A DNA stretch of 64,000 nucleotides from UBA1181 sp045600225 (GCA_045600225.1 JAZRXL010000040.1:1-64000); one strand, 5' to 3'; counted from the first letter of the stretch, positions 51,863 through 61,796 are shown. A program made the numbers and translations. The notes: generated by a model not told the origin, from the sequence alone.

Positions 51863-52468
51863 TTACTCTCTTATGATCTTAACCAAACCACCTTTCTCCA
51901 ATTTGATAATTGAAGAAGGAGTCGCCTTAGACTTATCGTCCTGTCTGTATTTTACTATATAGTCCACACCTTTCTTTATCTCTTCCGAAATTTCAGAAAA
52001 ATTCTGTGCAGAAGGCTGTCCACTAATATTAGCAGACGTAGAGACTATTGGCATACGGAAAGCCTCACAAAGTGCCTTAGAGAAGTTCTCTTTTGTAAGT
52101 CTGATTCCCACGCTACCATCTTCTGCAATAAGGTTAGGAGCTAGATTTTTCGCTCCAGAATATATTATAGTCAATGGTTTTTCGCTCAAATCTATCAGGT
52201 CGTACGCTACTTCAGGGACCTCCTCCACTATTCGTTCCAATTTTGCAATGTGATCTGTCAAGACCAACAAAGACTTGCTATCTGGGCGTTGCTTTAACGC
52301 ATATATTTTTTTCACTGCCTCCTCGTTAGTAGCATCACATCCCAATCCCCAAATCGTATCTGTAGGATACAAGATAATGCCACCTGCACGCAAAACCTTA
52401 ACAGCCTCACGTATATCATCTCTGAAATCTGGCATTGCAACCGTATTATTTCTTTTATTATCACTCAT
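51863..52468 (-). CDS. tsaC: Threonylcarbamoyl-AMP synthase (Sua5/YrdC/TsaC family)
   Basis: The protein has 201 residues. It makes threonylcarbamoyl-AMP from threonine, bicarbonate and ATP for the t6A37 modification of ANN-decoding tRNAs. Family motifs are GGIILYPTDTIWGLGCDA, KQRPDSKSLLVLT (the KxR and SxN substrate region), EDGSVGIRL and PIVSTSANISGQP. It lacks the Sua5 C-terminal extension, so it is the short form. The start lies 12 bases after the uvrA stop codon, so the two are probably cotranscribed. Confidence 0.92.
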   Translation of the reverse strand: MSDNKRNNTVAMPDFRDDIREAVKVLRAGGIILYPTDTIWGLGCDATNEEAVKKIYALKQRPDSKSLLVLTDHIAKLERIVEEVPEVAYDLIDLSEKPLTIIYSGAKNLAPNLIAEDGSVGIRLTKENFSKALCEAFRMPIVSTSANISGQPSAQNFSEISEEIKKGVDYIVKYRQDDKSKATPSSIIKLEKGGLVKIIRE

Positions 52469-52480
52469 AGTTTCTCTCTT

Positions 52481-55291
52481 TTATTCACTCATCTTTTCTT
52501 TCAAGAAACGACCCGTGTAAGATCTTTCACATTTCGACAACTCCTCTGGCGTACCTGCAAATACCAGTTCACCACCAGCATTACCGCCTTCTGGACCTAT
52601 ATCAATCACATGATCGGCAGCCTTCACCACATCCAAATCATGCTCTACGATTACTACGGTATGACCATTTGCAATCAAAGCATTAAACGCTTTTAGCAAT
52701 GTCTTTACATCATGGAAATGCAATCCTGTTGTAGGCTCATCAAAGATAAACAATGTTGGTTCTGGTTTCTCTGCACCTAAGATGGCCGCCAACTTCACAC
52801 GCTGACTTTCACCGCCCGACAATGTATCTGAGGATTGTCCCAACTTCACATATCCAAGACCTACATCTTGCAGAGTTTTCAATCTTCGGGTTATCTTCTT
52901 TTCCAATGTACCCGTTGCTTCAGAGAAAAACTCGACAGCTTGGTTGACAGTCATCTCCAAAACATCAAAAATCGAGTTGCCCCTATAAAGAACCTCAAGC
53001 ACATCATTCTTAAAGCGCTTACCTTGGCAAGACTCACAAGGGAGAACCAAATCGGCCATAAACTGCATCTCAACAGTTACAGTTCCTTCACCCTGGCACT
53101 CTTCACATCGGCCACCCTCTACATTAAAAGAGAAGAAGGCTGGGGAATAACCCATCTGTTTTGCCAAAGGCTGTTCTGAGAATAGCTTACGTATATCATC
53201 ATACGCTTTCACGTATGTTACCGGGTTAGATCGGGAAGACTTTCCTATAGGATTCTGATCTACAAAATCTACACCATGAAGCATATTGATACTACCTTTT
53301 ATCTCCCTAAACGATCCCGGTTTCTCTGCCACCTCGTCAAACTCTCGCTTCAAAGCATTGTAGAACACATCATATACCAAAGAGGATTTTCCAGAACCAC
53401 TAACACCTGTAACAACCGTCATCACATTAAGAGGGAACTTCACATCAAATCCTTTAAGGTTGTTATGACAAACGCCTGTCAATTCTATATAGTTTGTCCA
53501 CTTTCTACGAAAAGCAGGAACTTCTATTTTTTCTAATCCATTTAAATATTTTAGGGTATAACTCTCCTCACATAGCTTCTTATCTTTTAGAATTTCAGGA
53601 GACAATGCGCCTTGAAACACTACATTACCACCCAAACGACCAGCATTAGGTCCTATATCCACAATATAATCAGCTGCTCGCATAAATGCCTCTTCATGCT
53701 CAACCACCACAACAGTATTTCCCAGCTGTTGTAACTTACGAAGAACATTAATCAACAAATGGGTGTCACGAGGATGTAATCCAATGCTTGGCTCATCCAA
53801 CACATAAAGAGAGCCTACTAAACTGCTGCCCAAAGATGTGACCAAATTGATTCGTTGGCTCTCTCCTCCGGAAAGCGTATTAGACAAACGGTTGAGGGTC
53901 AAATATCCCAGTCCCACATCCTGCAAGAACTGTATGCGATTACGAATCTCTGTCAACAATCGTTTTGCAACCTTCTCCTCCGATTCCGTAAAATCAAGTG
54001 AATTGAAAAAAGCTGCGAGGTCCGTAATAGGCAACGATACCAATTCCGTGATTGTCTTTCCACCCACTTTCACATAGCTAGCATCTTTTCTCAACCGTGT
54101 TCCATTGCAATCAGGGCAAGTGGTCTTTCCTCGGTAACGAGCAAGCATCACCCTATACTGTATCTTATATTGATTCTCTTTTACAAAATCGAAAAACGCA
54201 TCAATTCCCTGTATCTTATGATTGCCATGCCACAAAATAGATTTCTCTTCTTCTGTAAGATTCATATAGGGTTGATGAATCGGGAACTTCACGCTTGCTG
54301 CGTGCATAACGAAATATTGAAGCCATTCAGACATCTTCTCTCCTTTCCAACACACCACAGCACCATCGTAGACCGATCTCGTCTTATCAGGAACCACCAA
54401 ATCTTCATCAATACCCATTACCTTTCCAAACCCTTCACAAGTAGGGCAAGCGCCATACGGTGTATTGAAACTAAACATCAAATCAGAAGGCTCCTCAAAA
54501 AGCATTCCATCCGCCTCAAATTTCTTCGAGAAGGTTCTCTCTTCTTCCTTCCCTTCTGGCAAATACATTCTAACCAAACAAGAATCATCTGCTTCAGCAA
54601 ACGCAGTTTGAATAGAGTCAGAAAGACGGTTTTTCGTATCTCGGTCGTCACGAACCACAAAACGATCTATCACCAGGCGAACCGCAGAGGAAGCGGTCAA
54701 AGAATCTTCAGACAAAACCTCTTCGATCTTCTTGAATACGCCATCAACTTCTACCCTACTATAACCCTGTTGTTGGAATATGGCCAGTTGTTCAACCATC
54801 GATCTTCCCTTACTCAACAAGAATGGAGAGAAAAGGACGCCCTTAGTTCCCTCCGGATATGAGAAAATGAAATCAACAACATCACTCAATTGATGTTTCT
54901 TCACCTCTGCTCCAGAAATCGGAGAATAGGTCTTACCTACACGGGCAAAGAGCAACTTAAGATATTCATAAATCTCAGTGGAAGTACCAACGGTAGAACG
55001 AGGGTTGCGAGTGTTCACCTTCTGTTGGATGGCAATTGCTGGGGGGATACCCTTTATATAATCGACTTCCGGCTTGCTCATTCTACCCAAGAACTGACGC
55101 GCATAAGAAGAGAGACTCTCCACATAACGACGTTGTCCCTCTGCATAGAGCGTATCAAAAGCCAAAGAGGATTTTCCAGAACCTGAAAGTCCTGTAACCA
55201 CCACCAATTTGTTTCGAGGAATCGTCACATCCACCCCTTTTAAATTATGGACATGAGCATTCTTTATTGTTATTTCACCAACACTTGACAT
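52481..55291 (-). CDS. uvrA: Excinuclease ABC subunit A
   Basis: The 936-residue UvrA is full length. It scans DNA for bulky damage and loads UvrB in nucleotide excision repair. Two ABC ATPase modules are present: Walker A GLSGSGKSSLAFDTLYAEGQ and GVSGSGKSSLVYDVFYNALK, signatures LSGGESQRINL and LSGGESQRVKL, and Walker B ending YVLDEPSIGLHPRD and FIFDEPTTGLHFHD. Zinc modules CPTCEGFGKVMG (with paired Cys at CPDCNG) and CEECQGEGT...CESCQG are intact. A -7 element lies ~20 bases upstream; the tsaC-type gene follows. Confidence 0.97.
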   Translation of the reverse strand: MSSVGEITIKNAHVHNLKGVDVTIPRNKLVVVTGLSGSGKSSLAFDTLYAEGQRRYVESLSSYARQFLGRMSKPEVDYIKGIPPAIAIQQKVNTRNPRSTVGTSTEIYEYLKLLFARVGKTYSPISGAEVKKHQLSDVVDFIFSYPEGTKGVLFSPFLLSKGRSMVEQLAIFQQQGYSRVEVDGVFKKIEEVLSEDSLTASSAVRLVIDRFVVRDDRDTKNRLSDSIQTAFAEADDSCLVRMYLPEGKEEERTFSKKFEADGMLFEEPSDLMFSFNTPYGACPTCEGFGKVMGIDEDLVVPDKTRSVYDGAVVCWKGEKMSEWLQYFVMHAASVKFPIHQPYMNLTEEEKSILWHGNHKIQGIDAFFDFVKENQYKIQYRVMLARYRGKTTCPDCNGTRLRKDASYVKVGGKTITELVSLPITDLAAFFNSLDFTESEEKVAKRLLTEIRNRIQFLQDVGLGYLTLNRLSNTLSGGESQRINLVTSLGSSLVGSLYVLDEPSIGLHPRDTHLLINVLRKLQQLGNTVVVVEHEEAFMRAADYIVDIGPNAGRLGGNVVFQGALSPEILKDKKLCEESYTLKYLNGLEKIEVPAFRRKWTNYIELTGVCHNNLKGFDVKFPLNVMTVVTGVSGSGKSSLVYDVFYNALKREFDEVAEKPGSFREIKGSINMLHGVDFVDQNPIGKSSRSNPVTYVKAYDDIRKLFSEQPLAKQMGYSPAFFSFNVEGGRCEECQGEGTVTVEMQFMADLVLPCESCQGKRFKNDVLEVLYRGNSIFDVLEMTVNQAVEFFSEATGTLEKKITRRLKTLQDVGLGYVKLGQSSDTLSGGESQRVKLAAILGAEKPEPTLFIFDEPTTGLHFHDVKTLLKAFNALIANGHTVVIVEHDLDVVKAADHVIDIGPEGGNAGGELVFAGTPEELSKCERSYTGRFLKEKMSE

Positions 55292-55310
55292 AAACTACTT
55301 TGTAAGAATG

Positions 55311-55318
55311 CAAATTTA
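55311..55318 (-). promoter_or_regulatory. -7 element of uvrA (TAAATTTG)
   Basis: An exact TAnnTTTG on the minus strand, 19 bases before the uvrA ATG. No TTG at the expected distance. No LexA-like operator was recognised nearby. Confidence 0.45.
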
Positions 55319-55396
55319 GTCATAAAAACGGAGATTGCATTTTAGCAGACGGCAATAAATAACAAAACAAGACGAAAAAAACAATGTTTTTTATCT

Positions 55397-56002
55397 TTAT
55401 AAATGATCCGTATTATCCCAATCCAAAACACACCAAACACCATCTCGTTTTTCTACGATGCACAAACCTGTAGAGTGAGGATGAGGTGCATTAGCGATAT
55501 CATGTATCGGTTGATATTTCAAGTAAGTATAAAGTATTTTTAGCAAAGCACCATGGGTGACCACCAACACATTCTCCCCTTGATGTTTCTTTGCGGCTTC
55601 TTCAATAAACGAGGAAGCCCGGTCGCGTACTTGCTGATAAGTCTCACAAGTAGGACGAGAAAAACTTTCCGGATGATGATAAAAGACATCCAGTTCTTCC
55701 TTGTATTTTTCTTCCAAGTCAGACACTAACCAACCTTGCCAATCCCCCATAAGAATCTCCTTTAATTCATCGGCGAATATTGGTTCCAAGCCAAATCCAT
55801 CAGCAAGGAGTTCGGCGGTGCGACGTGTACGTCGAAGAGGACTAACATAAAGAGCAGAGAAAGAAACATCTTTCAACTTTTTATTCAAAGCAATGGCCTG
55901 CTGTTCACCCTCTGGCGTCAGATCAGATTCCATCTGTCCTTGGATACGATGCTCCACATTGAAGAAGGTCTGTCCGTGTCTTACTAAATAAAAACGAGTC
56001 AT
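55397..56002 (-). CDS. Histidine phosphatase (phosphoglycerate mutase-like) family protein
   Basis: The product has 201 residues from the ATG at 56002 (MTRFYLVRHGQT); an ATG two codons upstream is equally possible. The phosphohistidine motif LVRHGQT, the SPLRRTRRTAELL segment, the Glu in LKEILMGDWQGW and the second His in VVTHGALL are all present. Family members act as cofactor-dependent phosphoglycerate mutases or as phosphatases of sugars, cobalamin precursors and others; the size and RRTRRTA segment suit a phosphatase. Its substrate is unknown. It lies between rpmF and uvrA. Confidence 0.9.
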   Translation of the reverse strand: MTRFYLVRHGQTFFNVEHRIQGQMESDLTPEGEQQAIALNKKLKDVSFSALYVSPLRRTRRTAELLADGFGLEPIFADELKEILMGDWQGWLVSDLEEKYKEELDVFYHHPESFSRPTCETYQQVRDRASSFIEEAAKKHQGENVLVVTHGALLKILYTYLKYQPIHDIANAPHPHSTGLCIVEKRDGVWCVLDWDNTDHL

Positions 56003-56069
56003 ATACAAACAAGAAATGAGGAAAACCCGAAGATTTTCCTCTTATCTTTTGATTTTTTAATCAAGGAAA

Positions 56070-56255
56070 TTAAACTGCAGCTTCTTTCTCTACAGCAACC
56101 ATTCCGCGGTAGTAGCCACACTCGCCACATACACGGTGGTACAAATACAATGCACCGCAGTTAGGGCATACTGCCAATGTAGGAGCCTCTGCCTTGTAGT
56201 GAGTTCTTCTCTTTGCTCCTCTTGATTTTCCTTGTCTTCGCTTAGGATGTGCCAT
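56070..56255 (-). CDS. rpmF: 50S ribosomal protein L32
   Basis: The product has 61 residues. It begins MAHPKRRQGKSRGAKRRTHY and carries the zinc-ribbon form with two CxxC pairs (CPNCGALYLYHRVCGECG), so it is the C+ variant. It follows the DUF177 gene by 38 bases, the conserved yceD-rpmF pair found in many bacteria. Confidence 0.96.
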   Translation of the reverse strand: MAHPKRRQGKSRGAKRRTHYKAEAPTLAVCPNCGALYLYHRVCGECGYYRGMVAVEKEAAV

Positions 56256-56293
56256 TTTGTTTTTATTTTAAATTAGTTATTATCTTTTATTAT

Positions 56294-56848
56294 TTACTTT
56301 GTTTCTTCCTTATCCAACAATCCTCGAAGTCCTTCCCAGCGAGGATCAACATAATCAGAATCAGAATTTGCATCTTCCTCCTCTTCTGTTCGCTCTCCAA
56401 TCAAATAACTATTCAACTGAGTCATCATCTCTTCTGAGCATTCACCCTCTGGATGCACATGCTGTACCGGAATATCCAATGCGATAAATTCATACATATA
56501 CCACGAAAGATCAATCTCTCCGGGATATTCTGGCACCACAACCAAAGTGTCATCAACCTCCTCAAACTCATCACCAAATTTTACAACCAACTGATTCTCT
56601 GCTTCAATCTCCTGCTTCATATCCTCCAAGCATCGGTCACATGGAATATACACATAACCACTCAACTCAAAGTTGAACTCAAAAGAGTGGGCCGACTTCT
56701 TTAAAGAAACATTAACCGCAACATCTCCTCGTTGAACTTCAGGAGCCTCTATCCTCTCGAAGAACGCATCCTCTAAACGGAACTCATACTCATGCGTTCC
56801 CAAAGGCAAGTCCTTCAGTTGTATGACATAGGTCTCTTTATTATCCAT
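56294..56848 (-). CDS. DUF177 (YceD-like) protein
   Basis: The chosen start MDNKETYVIQLKDLPLG (56848) gives 184 residues; ATGs at 56863 and 56854 are in frame, but a -7 element TAATTTTG at 56872-56879 (minus strand) would leave almost no leader for 56863. The DUF177 features are FELSGYVYIPCDRCLEDMKQ with the CxRCL motif, and an acidic tail. YceD proteins are linked to 23S rRNA or ribosome maturation and are encoded next to rpmF, as here. The sequence is strongly acidic. It is first in the operon with rpmF. Confidence 0.88.
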   Translation of the reverse strand: MDNKETYVIQLKDLPLGTHEYEFRLEDAFFERIEAPEVQRGDVAVNVSLKKSAHSFEFNFELSGYVYIPCDRCLEDMKQEIEAENQLVVKFGDEFEEVDDTLVVVPEYPGEIDLSWYMYEFIALDIPVQHVHPEGECSEEMMTQLNSYLIGERTEEEEDANSDSDYVDPRWEGLRGLLDKEETK

Positions 56849-56997
56849 CAGCATGGTCTTCAAAAACTCCGCAAAATTACAAAATTTACCAATACAAAAT
56901 CCTATCGGATTGGCATTTTTTCAAAAAAAATATCAACAATAAAACTATATTCCTAAAAATCAAACAGTTAAACACAACAACAGCAATAAAATCAAAC

Positions 56998-58176
56998 TCA
57001 TGTCTGTGAAAGATTTTTCCCATCAATTCTCTCTAACATAATCCTGAAAGTTGTACCCTTCCCTATCTCTGATTTTTTTACAAATATTTTTCCGTGATGA
57101 TACTCCTCAACAATTCGCTTGACCAAAGAAAGTCCCAATCCCCAACCTCTTTTCTTGGTCGTAAAACCAGGATTAAAGACGGTCGAAAACTTCGACTTCG
57201 GAATTCCCTTACCCGAATCCTGGACATCAATCAACACATCTCCACCATCCACGGAGACAAAGGCCGTTATCGTCCCCTCCTTCGATATTGCATCAATTGC
57301 ATTCTTGCATAGGTTCTCAATCACCCAAGCGAACAATGGTTTGTTCATCTTCACAAAGACAGTCTCTTCTGTCTCATACACGGAAGAGATAACAATCCTG
57401 CTCGACGTCCTTTTTTGCATATAACCGAGAGTATTATCCAACACATCCCTCAGTGGTGTCGGCGTCAATTCCGGCACAGAGCCTATTTTCGAAAATCGTT
57501 CCGCAATGACTTGCAAACGATCCACATCTTTCTGCATCTCCGGGATCATTTCAGCTGGCACATTTCCCTCTTTTATGATCTCCATCCAAGCCATAAGGGA
57601 GGAGATGGGAGTACCCAACTGATGAGCTGTTTCTTTTGAAAGTCCAACCCACAATCGATTCTGTTCCGATTTCTTTGCACTTGCGAAGAAGAAAAACAAG
57701 ACACAGAAAAAGACTACAATTATAACTGCTTGTATATACGGATAATAGGCCAGTTTTTTTAACAACAGAGAGTCATCATAATAAAGGTATTGGTACAAGT
57801 TTTCATCCAACTGCATTTCAATTGGCGTATGCACCTCTTTTAAATCCTTTAGTTTATTCTGCAAAAACGAAAGCGTATCACTTTCCTTTATCTCAATATT
57901 ACGATAGGTTATCACCTCATCATCAGCATCGGCTATCATCACAGGTATGGTGTTATTATCCTCAATCACTTTCAGTATAAAAGTAAAGTCTGAACCCGAT
58001 ACATCCGTCACCAAAAGCTTCGTAGCCTCTGCCCAGAGTTCAATGCGGCGATGTTCCTCTTGTGCCATATCGTCAGCCAACTTATCCGTAAAATAGACGG
58101 ACAGGGCGACAATACATACTGCCACCAACGAAAAGAAATACTTTACATACCGAAAATTATCAAATGTGATCTGCAC
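56998..58176 (-). CDS. Membrane sensor histidine kinase without an adjacent response regulator
   Basis: The 392-residue protein has two membrane segments (YFFSLVAVCIVALSVYF and YPYIQAVIIVVFFCVLFFFF) flanking a ~110-residue periplasmic domain. The phosphoacceptor region is LSKETAHQLGTPISSLMAW, then the ATPase motifs: N-box VIENLCKNAIDAI, DVQDSGKGIPKSKF, FTTKKRGWGLGLSLVKR and GKGTTFRI. It lacks a HAMP and a receiver. No response regulator lies nearby. Its start is 3 bases past the rsgA stop, so it seems cotranscribed with frr-rsgA, an odd pairing. The signal is unknown. Confidence 0.88.
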   Translation of the reverse strand: MQITFDNFRYVKYFFSLVAVCIVALSVYFTDKLADDMAQEEHRRIELWAEATKLLVTDVSGSDFTFILKVIEDNNTIPVMIADADDEVITYRNIEIKESDTLSFLQNKLKDLKEVHTPIEMQLDENLYQYLYYDDSLLLKKLAYYPYIQAVIIVVFFCVLFFFFASAKKSEQNRLWVGLSKETAHQLGTPISSLMAWMEIIKEGNVPAEMIPEMQKDVDRLQVIAERFSKIGSVPELTPTPLRDVLDNTLGYMQKRTSSRIVISSVYETEETVFVKMNKPLFAWVIENLCKNAIDAISKEGTITAFVSVDGGDVLIDVQDSGKGIPKSKFSTVFNPGFTTKKRGWGLGLSLVKRIVEEYHHGKIFVKKSEIGKGTTFRIMLERIDGKNLSQT

Positions 58177-58179
58177 TGC

Positions 58180-59103
58180 CTATCGATATTTTCCTTCTTC
58201 ACAATCTTCCAACACACTCAAATAGCTGTTATAGCGTGACTCGCTAATCAAATGATTTTCCAAAGCTGCACGCACCGCACATCCTGGCTCATGTATATGG
58301 GTACAGTTGCCGAACTTACAATCTGCCGAATGCTTGAATATTTCAGGAAAGTAGTGTCCTACTTCTTCCTTTTGAAAATCTATCGTGCCAAAACCTTTGA
58401 TTCCTGGAGTATCTATCAGATAGCCATCTCCATCCACCTCAAACATTTCGGAGAATGTTGTAGTGTGCATTCCCTTATTATGAATATCAGAAATCACACC
58501 AGTTTTTGTCACAACAGAAGAGGACACTGCATTTATTAGAGATGATTTGCCCACACCAGAATTACCCGACAACAATGTAGTCTTATTCATAAGCATAGAA
58601 CGTAACTCCTCCACCCCAGCTCCTTCCTTAGCCGACACGCACGAAACCTTGTATCCAATAGATTCATACAAATACTTAAGTGCATTCATATACTCTAGTT
58701 CCTCCTCCGTATACAAATCTATCTTATTAATCACAATGGTGGCAGGAACTCTATACGCTTCGGCTGTCGCCAACACACGATCAATAAACACCGTCGATGT
58801 CTCAGGATGGTTGATCGTAACAATAAGCATCAACAGATCGACATTCGCAGCTATAATGTGCAGCTGCTTTGAGAGGTTCGTAGGACGGCGGACTATATAG
58901 TTTCTCCTATCTTCGATATTGGTAATCCAACCAGTGCCATCCGCCATCACATCAAAAGAAACCCGATCGCCTACGGCAACCGGGTTTGTACTTTTTATGC
59001 CTTTAATACGGAAATTGCCTTTGACTCTACACTCAACAAAGTTACAATCCGGTGTTTTCACCAAGTAACTACTTCCCGTATTTCTAACAATTAATCCAAC
59101 CAT
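58180..59103 (-). CDS. rsgA: Ribosome small-subunit biogenesis GTPase RsgA
   Basis: The 307-residue protein is a circularly permuted GTPase, with G4 VINKIDLY before G1 LLSGNSGVGKSSLINAV and G3 DTPGIKGFG. It has an N-terminal OB fold (GSSYLVKTPDCNFVECRVKG) and a C-terminal zinc site in CKFGNCTHIHEPGC. It helps late 30S assembly, releasing RbfA on GTP hydrolysis. It follows frr by 9 bases. Confidence 0.95.
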   Translation of the reverse strand: MVGLIVRNTGSSYLVKTPDCNFVECRVKGNFRIKGIKSTNPVAVGDRVSFDVMADGTGWITNIEDRRNYIVRRPTNLSKQLHIIAANVDLLMLIVTINHPETSTVFIDRVLATAEAYRVPATIVINKIDLYTEEELEYMNALKYLYESIGYKVSCVSAKEGAGVEELRSMLMNKTTLLSGNSGVGKSSLINAVSSSVVTKTGVISDIHNKGMHTTTFSEMFEVDGDGYLIDTPGIKGFGTIDFQKEEVGHYFPEIFKHSADCKFGNCTHIHEPGCAVRAALENHLISESRYNSYLSVLEDCEEGKYR

Positions 59104-59112
59104 TAGACAAGA

Positions 59113-59673
59113 CTAGACTGTCATGATTTCCTTTTCTTTTGCAGCCAAAAGTTCGTCAACCTTCTTAATGTAACGATCGTGAATCTTTTGGATCTCTGCC
59201 TCTGCATCTTTCTCCACATCTTCAGAAAGTCCATTCTTTATCTCTTTCTTCAAACCCTCAATAGCATCACGACGAGCATTACGAACACTTACCTTTGCAT
59301 CTTCTCCCTCGCCACGTGCTTGCTTTACCAAGACTTTACGACGATCTTCTGTCAATGGAGGAATACAAAGACGAATCAACTCACCATTGTTTTCTGGAGT
59401 GATACCCACCTCTGAATTCATGATTGCTCTTTCAATCTCAGAGATCATTTTCTTCTCCCATGGTTGAATGGCAATTGTTCTTGCATCAGGAGTTGTAATT
59501 GTAGCCACACCCGACAAAGGAACGATACTTCCATAATAATCAACACGGACAGGATCCAAAATACGGACATTCGCCTTTCCAGCACGAATGTGCGCTAATG
59601 AATCATCCAAGTGAGCAACAGCCTGAGACATTTTATCTTCTGCTGCTTTGTAATATTCTTTTACTTCTGCCAT
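59113..59673 (-). CDS. frr: Ribosome recycling factor
   Basis: The 186-residue protein is full length. Family segments include LAHIRAGKANVRILDPVRVD, VPLSGVATITTPDARTIAIQ, NNGELIRLCIPPLTEDRRK and the C-terminal helix EIQKIHDRYIKKVDELLAAK. With EF-G it splits post-termination ribosomes. It leads an operon with rsgA and a sensor kinase, behind a strong promoter. Confidence 0.97.
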   Translation of the reverse strand: MAEVKEYYKAAEDKMSQAVAHLDDSLAHIRAGKANVRILDPVRVDYYGSIVPLSGVATITTPDARTIAIQPWEKKMISEIERAIMNSEVGITPENNGELIRLCIPPLTEDRRKVLVKQARGEGEDAKVSVRNARRDAIEGLKKEIKNGLSEDVEKDAEAEIQKIHDRYIKKVDELLAAKEKEIMTV

Positions 59674-59725
59674 AATTTCAATACCTAATAATTTGTAAAA
59701 ATATAATCCTCGTAAAATAGAGACG

Positions 59726-59757
59726 CAAAAATAAAATTTTTATTCTATCTCAACAAA
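59726..59757 (-). promoter_or_regulatory. frr operon promoter (TTTG, 20 bases, TATTTTTG)
   Basis: On the minus strand TATTTTTG (59726-59733) has TTTG 20 bases upstream (59754-59757). It lies about 53 bases before the frr ATG, in the short gap after the WG-repeat gene. Confidence 0.72.
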
Positions 59758-59780
59758 TTGTGACCAAACAAATTAAGATT

Positions 59781-61766
59781 TCACTCAACCGTCACACTAT
59801 CCTTACCCAAAGGAATCCACTTCACTTGTCTTGTTTCTCCTCCGATTATGGATTTACCAGAAGCATCAACCACACCTCGTTTTCCTGCCACCTTTACCGA
59901 GAACATTCCATCTCCATTATATTTCAAATCATCATACAAACAAGGCACCACAATATTTCCCTGGCAGTCGATTACTCCCCAACGATTCACAATCTTCAAT
60001 GGGGCGTAGCCATTCTCAAAATCTCCAATATGATCAAAGATGCAAGATGTCAAGATTGCTCCCTTCTCATCCAATAGTCCGTAAAGTCCATTCTTCTCCA
60101 CCACCTGAGATGCACAGACAGCCTCACTATCCTCAGAGATGTTTCGACTAGGTTTCTCCACACCCTTCGCATCCAAAATATATTTCACCCCACCACGAGT
60201 CACAATGGCAAATCCTTTTCGGAAAGTGGAAGCCTTCTCATATTGACAAGGAATGACCTGTTCTCCTTTCTCGTTAACAAATCCATACTTTCCATCTTTC
60301 TGGACTCTCGCCAAACCATTTGTAGCAAATGCCAAAGCATCTTCATACTGGCATAAGATTACCTCCTTACCCAAACGATCTATGAATCCAAACTTGCCTT
60401 CTTTCGAAACTGGTATCAAGTTTGATTTCGACCATCGATAAGACCATTTCTCCCTGACATCCGAGAAAGAGTAGTCGTATTTGAACGAGGAGATTGGTTT
60501 CATTTCTTCATTCACGAAACCCCACTTGCCCTTTTTCTTAACAGGACATACACCATTGCAGAAAGTCAATATCTCATCATACTCGGGAGTTGAAACGATT
60601 TCTCCCTTTTGGTTCATAAAGTTCCACACCAACTTATCCTTTTTCCTTATAACGACACCTGTCACCGAGGAGTTAAAAGGAGCAAGATCTTCATATTGGC
60701 AAGGGATCTTCAAGGTTCCATTTTTATCTGCGAATCCCTTCAAACCATCTTTTTGAACCATAATCATCTCCGACCCTTCCGAGAATACCTTATCGTATTC
60801 GCATGCCAACAAAGGAGTTCCGTCCGTTTTCACTGCTCCAATCTTGCCACCTCTCTCTACGACGAAATAGGTTACTGCAGATGTGAATGGACCCTCAATC
60901 TGATCATATTCGCAAGGGACAACCATCAAACCTTTTGTATTTAACACACCATATTGTTTCTTTCCATTTTTGTTCTTTTGCATAACTACAGCAAATCCAT
61001 TTTGGAATGACAAAAGCTCATCAAATGGAGTTGGCGCCTGATTATAAATCTCCAAACTCCTCAACTTATCCAACTGAGATCGCTCAATACTCGTTTTTCT
61101 CTCCACCTTTGTCACAACATCAAATCGCTCACCTTTTTTATTGATAGAAAAGGCCGTTCCAATCTTACGAACCGAACATAAAGAATCGACAAATGCTATT
61201 TCATCCAAACGATCGTAGTAATAAGGGATCACCAACAATCCAAATGGATCTATAAATCCGACAGAGTCTTTTTCATCCACTACAGCAGCCATTTGCGATG
61301 AGAATGGATAGGCAAATTTGAAAGAGGGCTCAACCATCATTTCCCCTTGTTTATCCACATATCCCCACACTCCGTTTACCTTTACAGCAGCCATTCCATC
61401 GGAAAAATCCTGAGCATCTTCATATTGGCAGGCAATCACCTCTGTGGCCGATCCATCGATGAAGCCGTACTTTCCGTTTTTCACAACTCTCATCATTCCA
61501 TCTCGGAATTCATAATTGACAGGATATTTAGAGTTGGATTTATCCTTATCATAGGTTGGTGCCAGTATCAATTCCCCATCCAAAGAAAGGAATCCACACT
61601 TATCACTTGTCCATACTGGCAAAAGATTCCCTTGAGGAAGACTCACTTCTGCGTAACGCTGAGTTGCCACCCTCATACCCAAAGTAACGGGTACACTCTT
61701 CTGTGCAAACATAGCCGACTGAGAACAAATGGCTAACGCACCCAATATCAAATGTAACTTTTTCAT
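59781..61766 (-). CDS. WG-repeat protein, exported
   Basis: Starting at the ATG at 61766 (MKKLHLILGALAICSQSAMFAQ, a signal peptide) the product has 661 residues; the longer frame from 61799 runs into the promoter. The chain is made of more than ten WG-type repeats of about 40-50 residues, such as KNGKYGFIDGSATEVIACQY, VNGVWGYVDKQGEMMVEPSF, KKGKWGFVNEEMKPI, KEGKFGFIDRLGKEVILCQY and VNRWGVIDCQGNIVVPCLYD. The repeats predict a beta-rich solenoid or propeller. WG-repeat proteins are widespread in Bacteroidota, and their role is not established. No sorting domain or membrane anchor is seen, so it is probably periplasmic. Confidence 0.85.
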   Translation of the reverse strand: MKKLHLILGALAICSQSAMFAQKSVPVTLGMRVATQRYAEVSLPQGNLLPVWTSDKCGFLSLDGELILAPTYDKDKSNSKYPVNYEFRDGMMRVVKNGKYGFIDGSATEVIACQYEDAQDFSDGMAAVKVNGVWGYVDKQGEMMVEPSFKFAYPFSSQMAAVVDEKDSVGFIDPFGLLVIPYYYDRLDEIAFVDSLCSVRKIGTAFSINKKGERFDVVTKVERKTSIERSQLDKLRSLEIYNQAPTPFDELLSFQNGFAVVMQKNKNGKKQYGVLNTKGLMVVPCEYDQIEGPFTSAVTYFVVERGGKIGAVKTDGTPLLACEYDKVFSEGSEMIMVQKDGLKGFADKNGTLKIPCQYEDLAPFNSSVTGVVIRKKDKLVWNFMNQKGEIVSTPEYDEILTFCNGVCPVKKKGKWGFVNEEMKPISSFKYDYSFSDVREKWSYRWSKSNLIPVSKEGKFGFIDRLGKEVILCQYEDALAFATNGLARVQKDGKYGFVNEKGEQVIPCQYEKASTFRKGFAIVTRGGVKYILDAKGVEKPSRNISEDSEAVCASQVVEKNGLYGLLDEKGAILTSCIFDHIGDFENGYAPLKIVNRWGVIDCQGNIVVPCLYDDLKYNGDGMFSVKVAGKRGVVDASGKSIIGGETRQVKWIPLGKDSVTVE

Positions 61767-61796
61767 ACTTTCTATATATTTAAACAATTGACAAGG

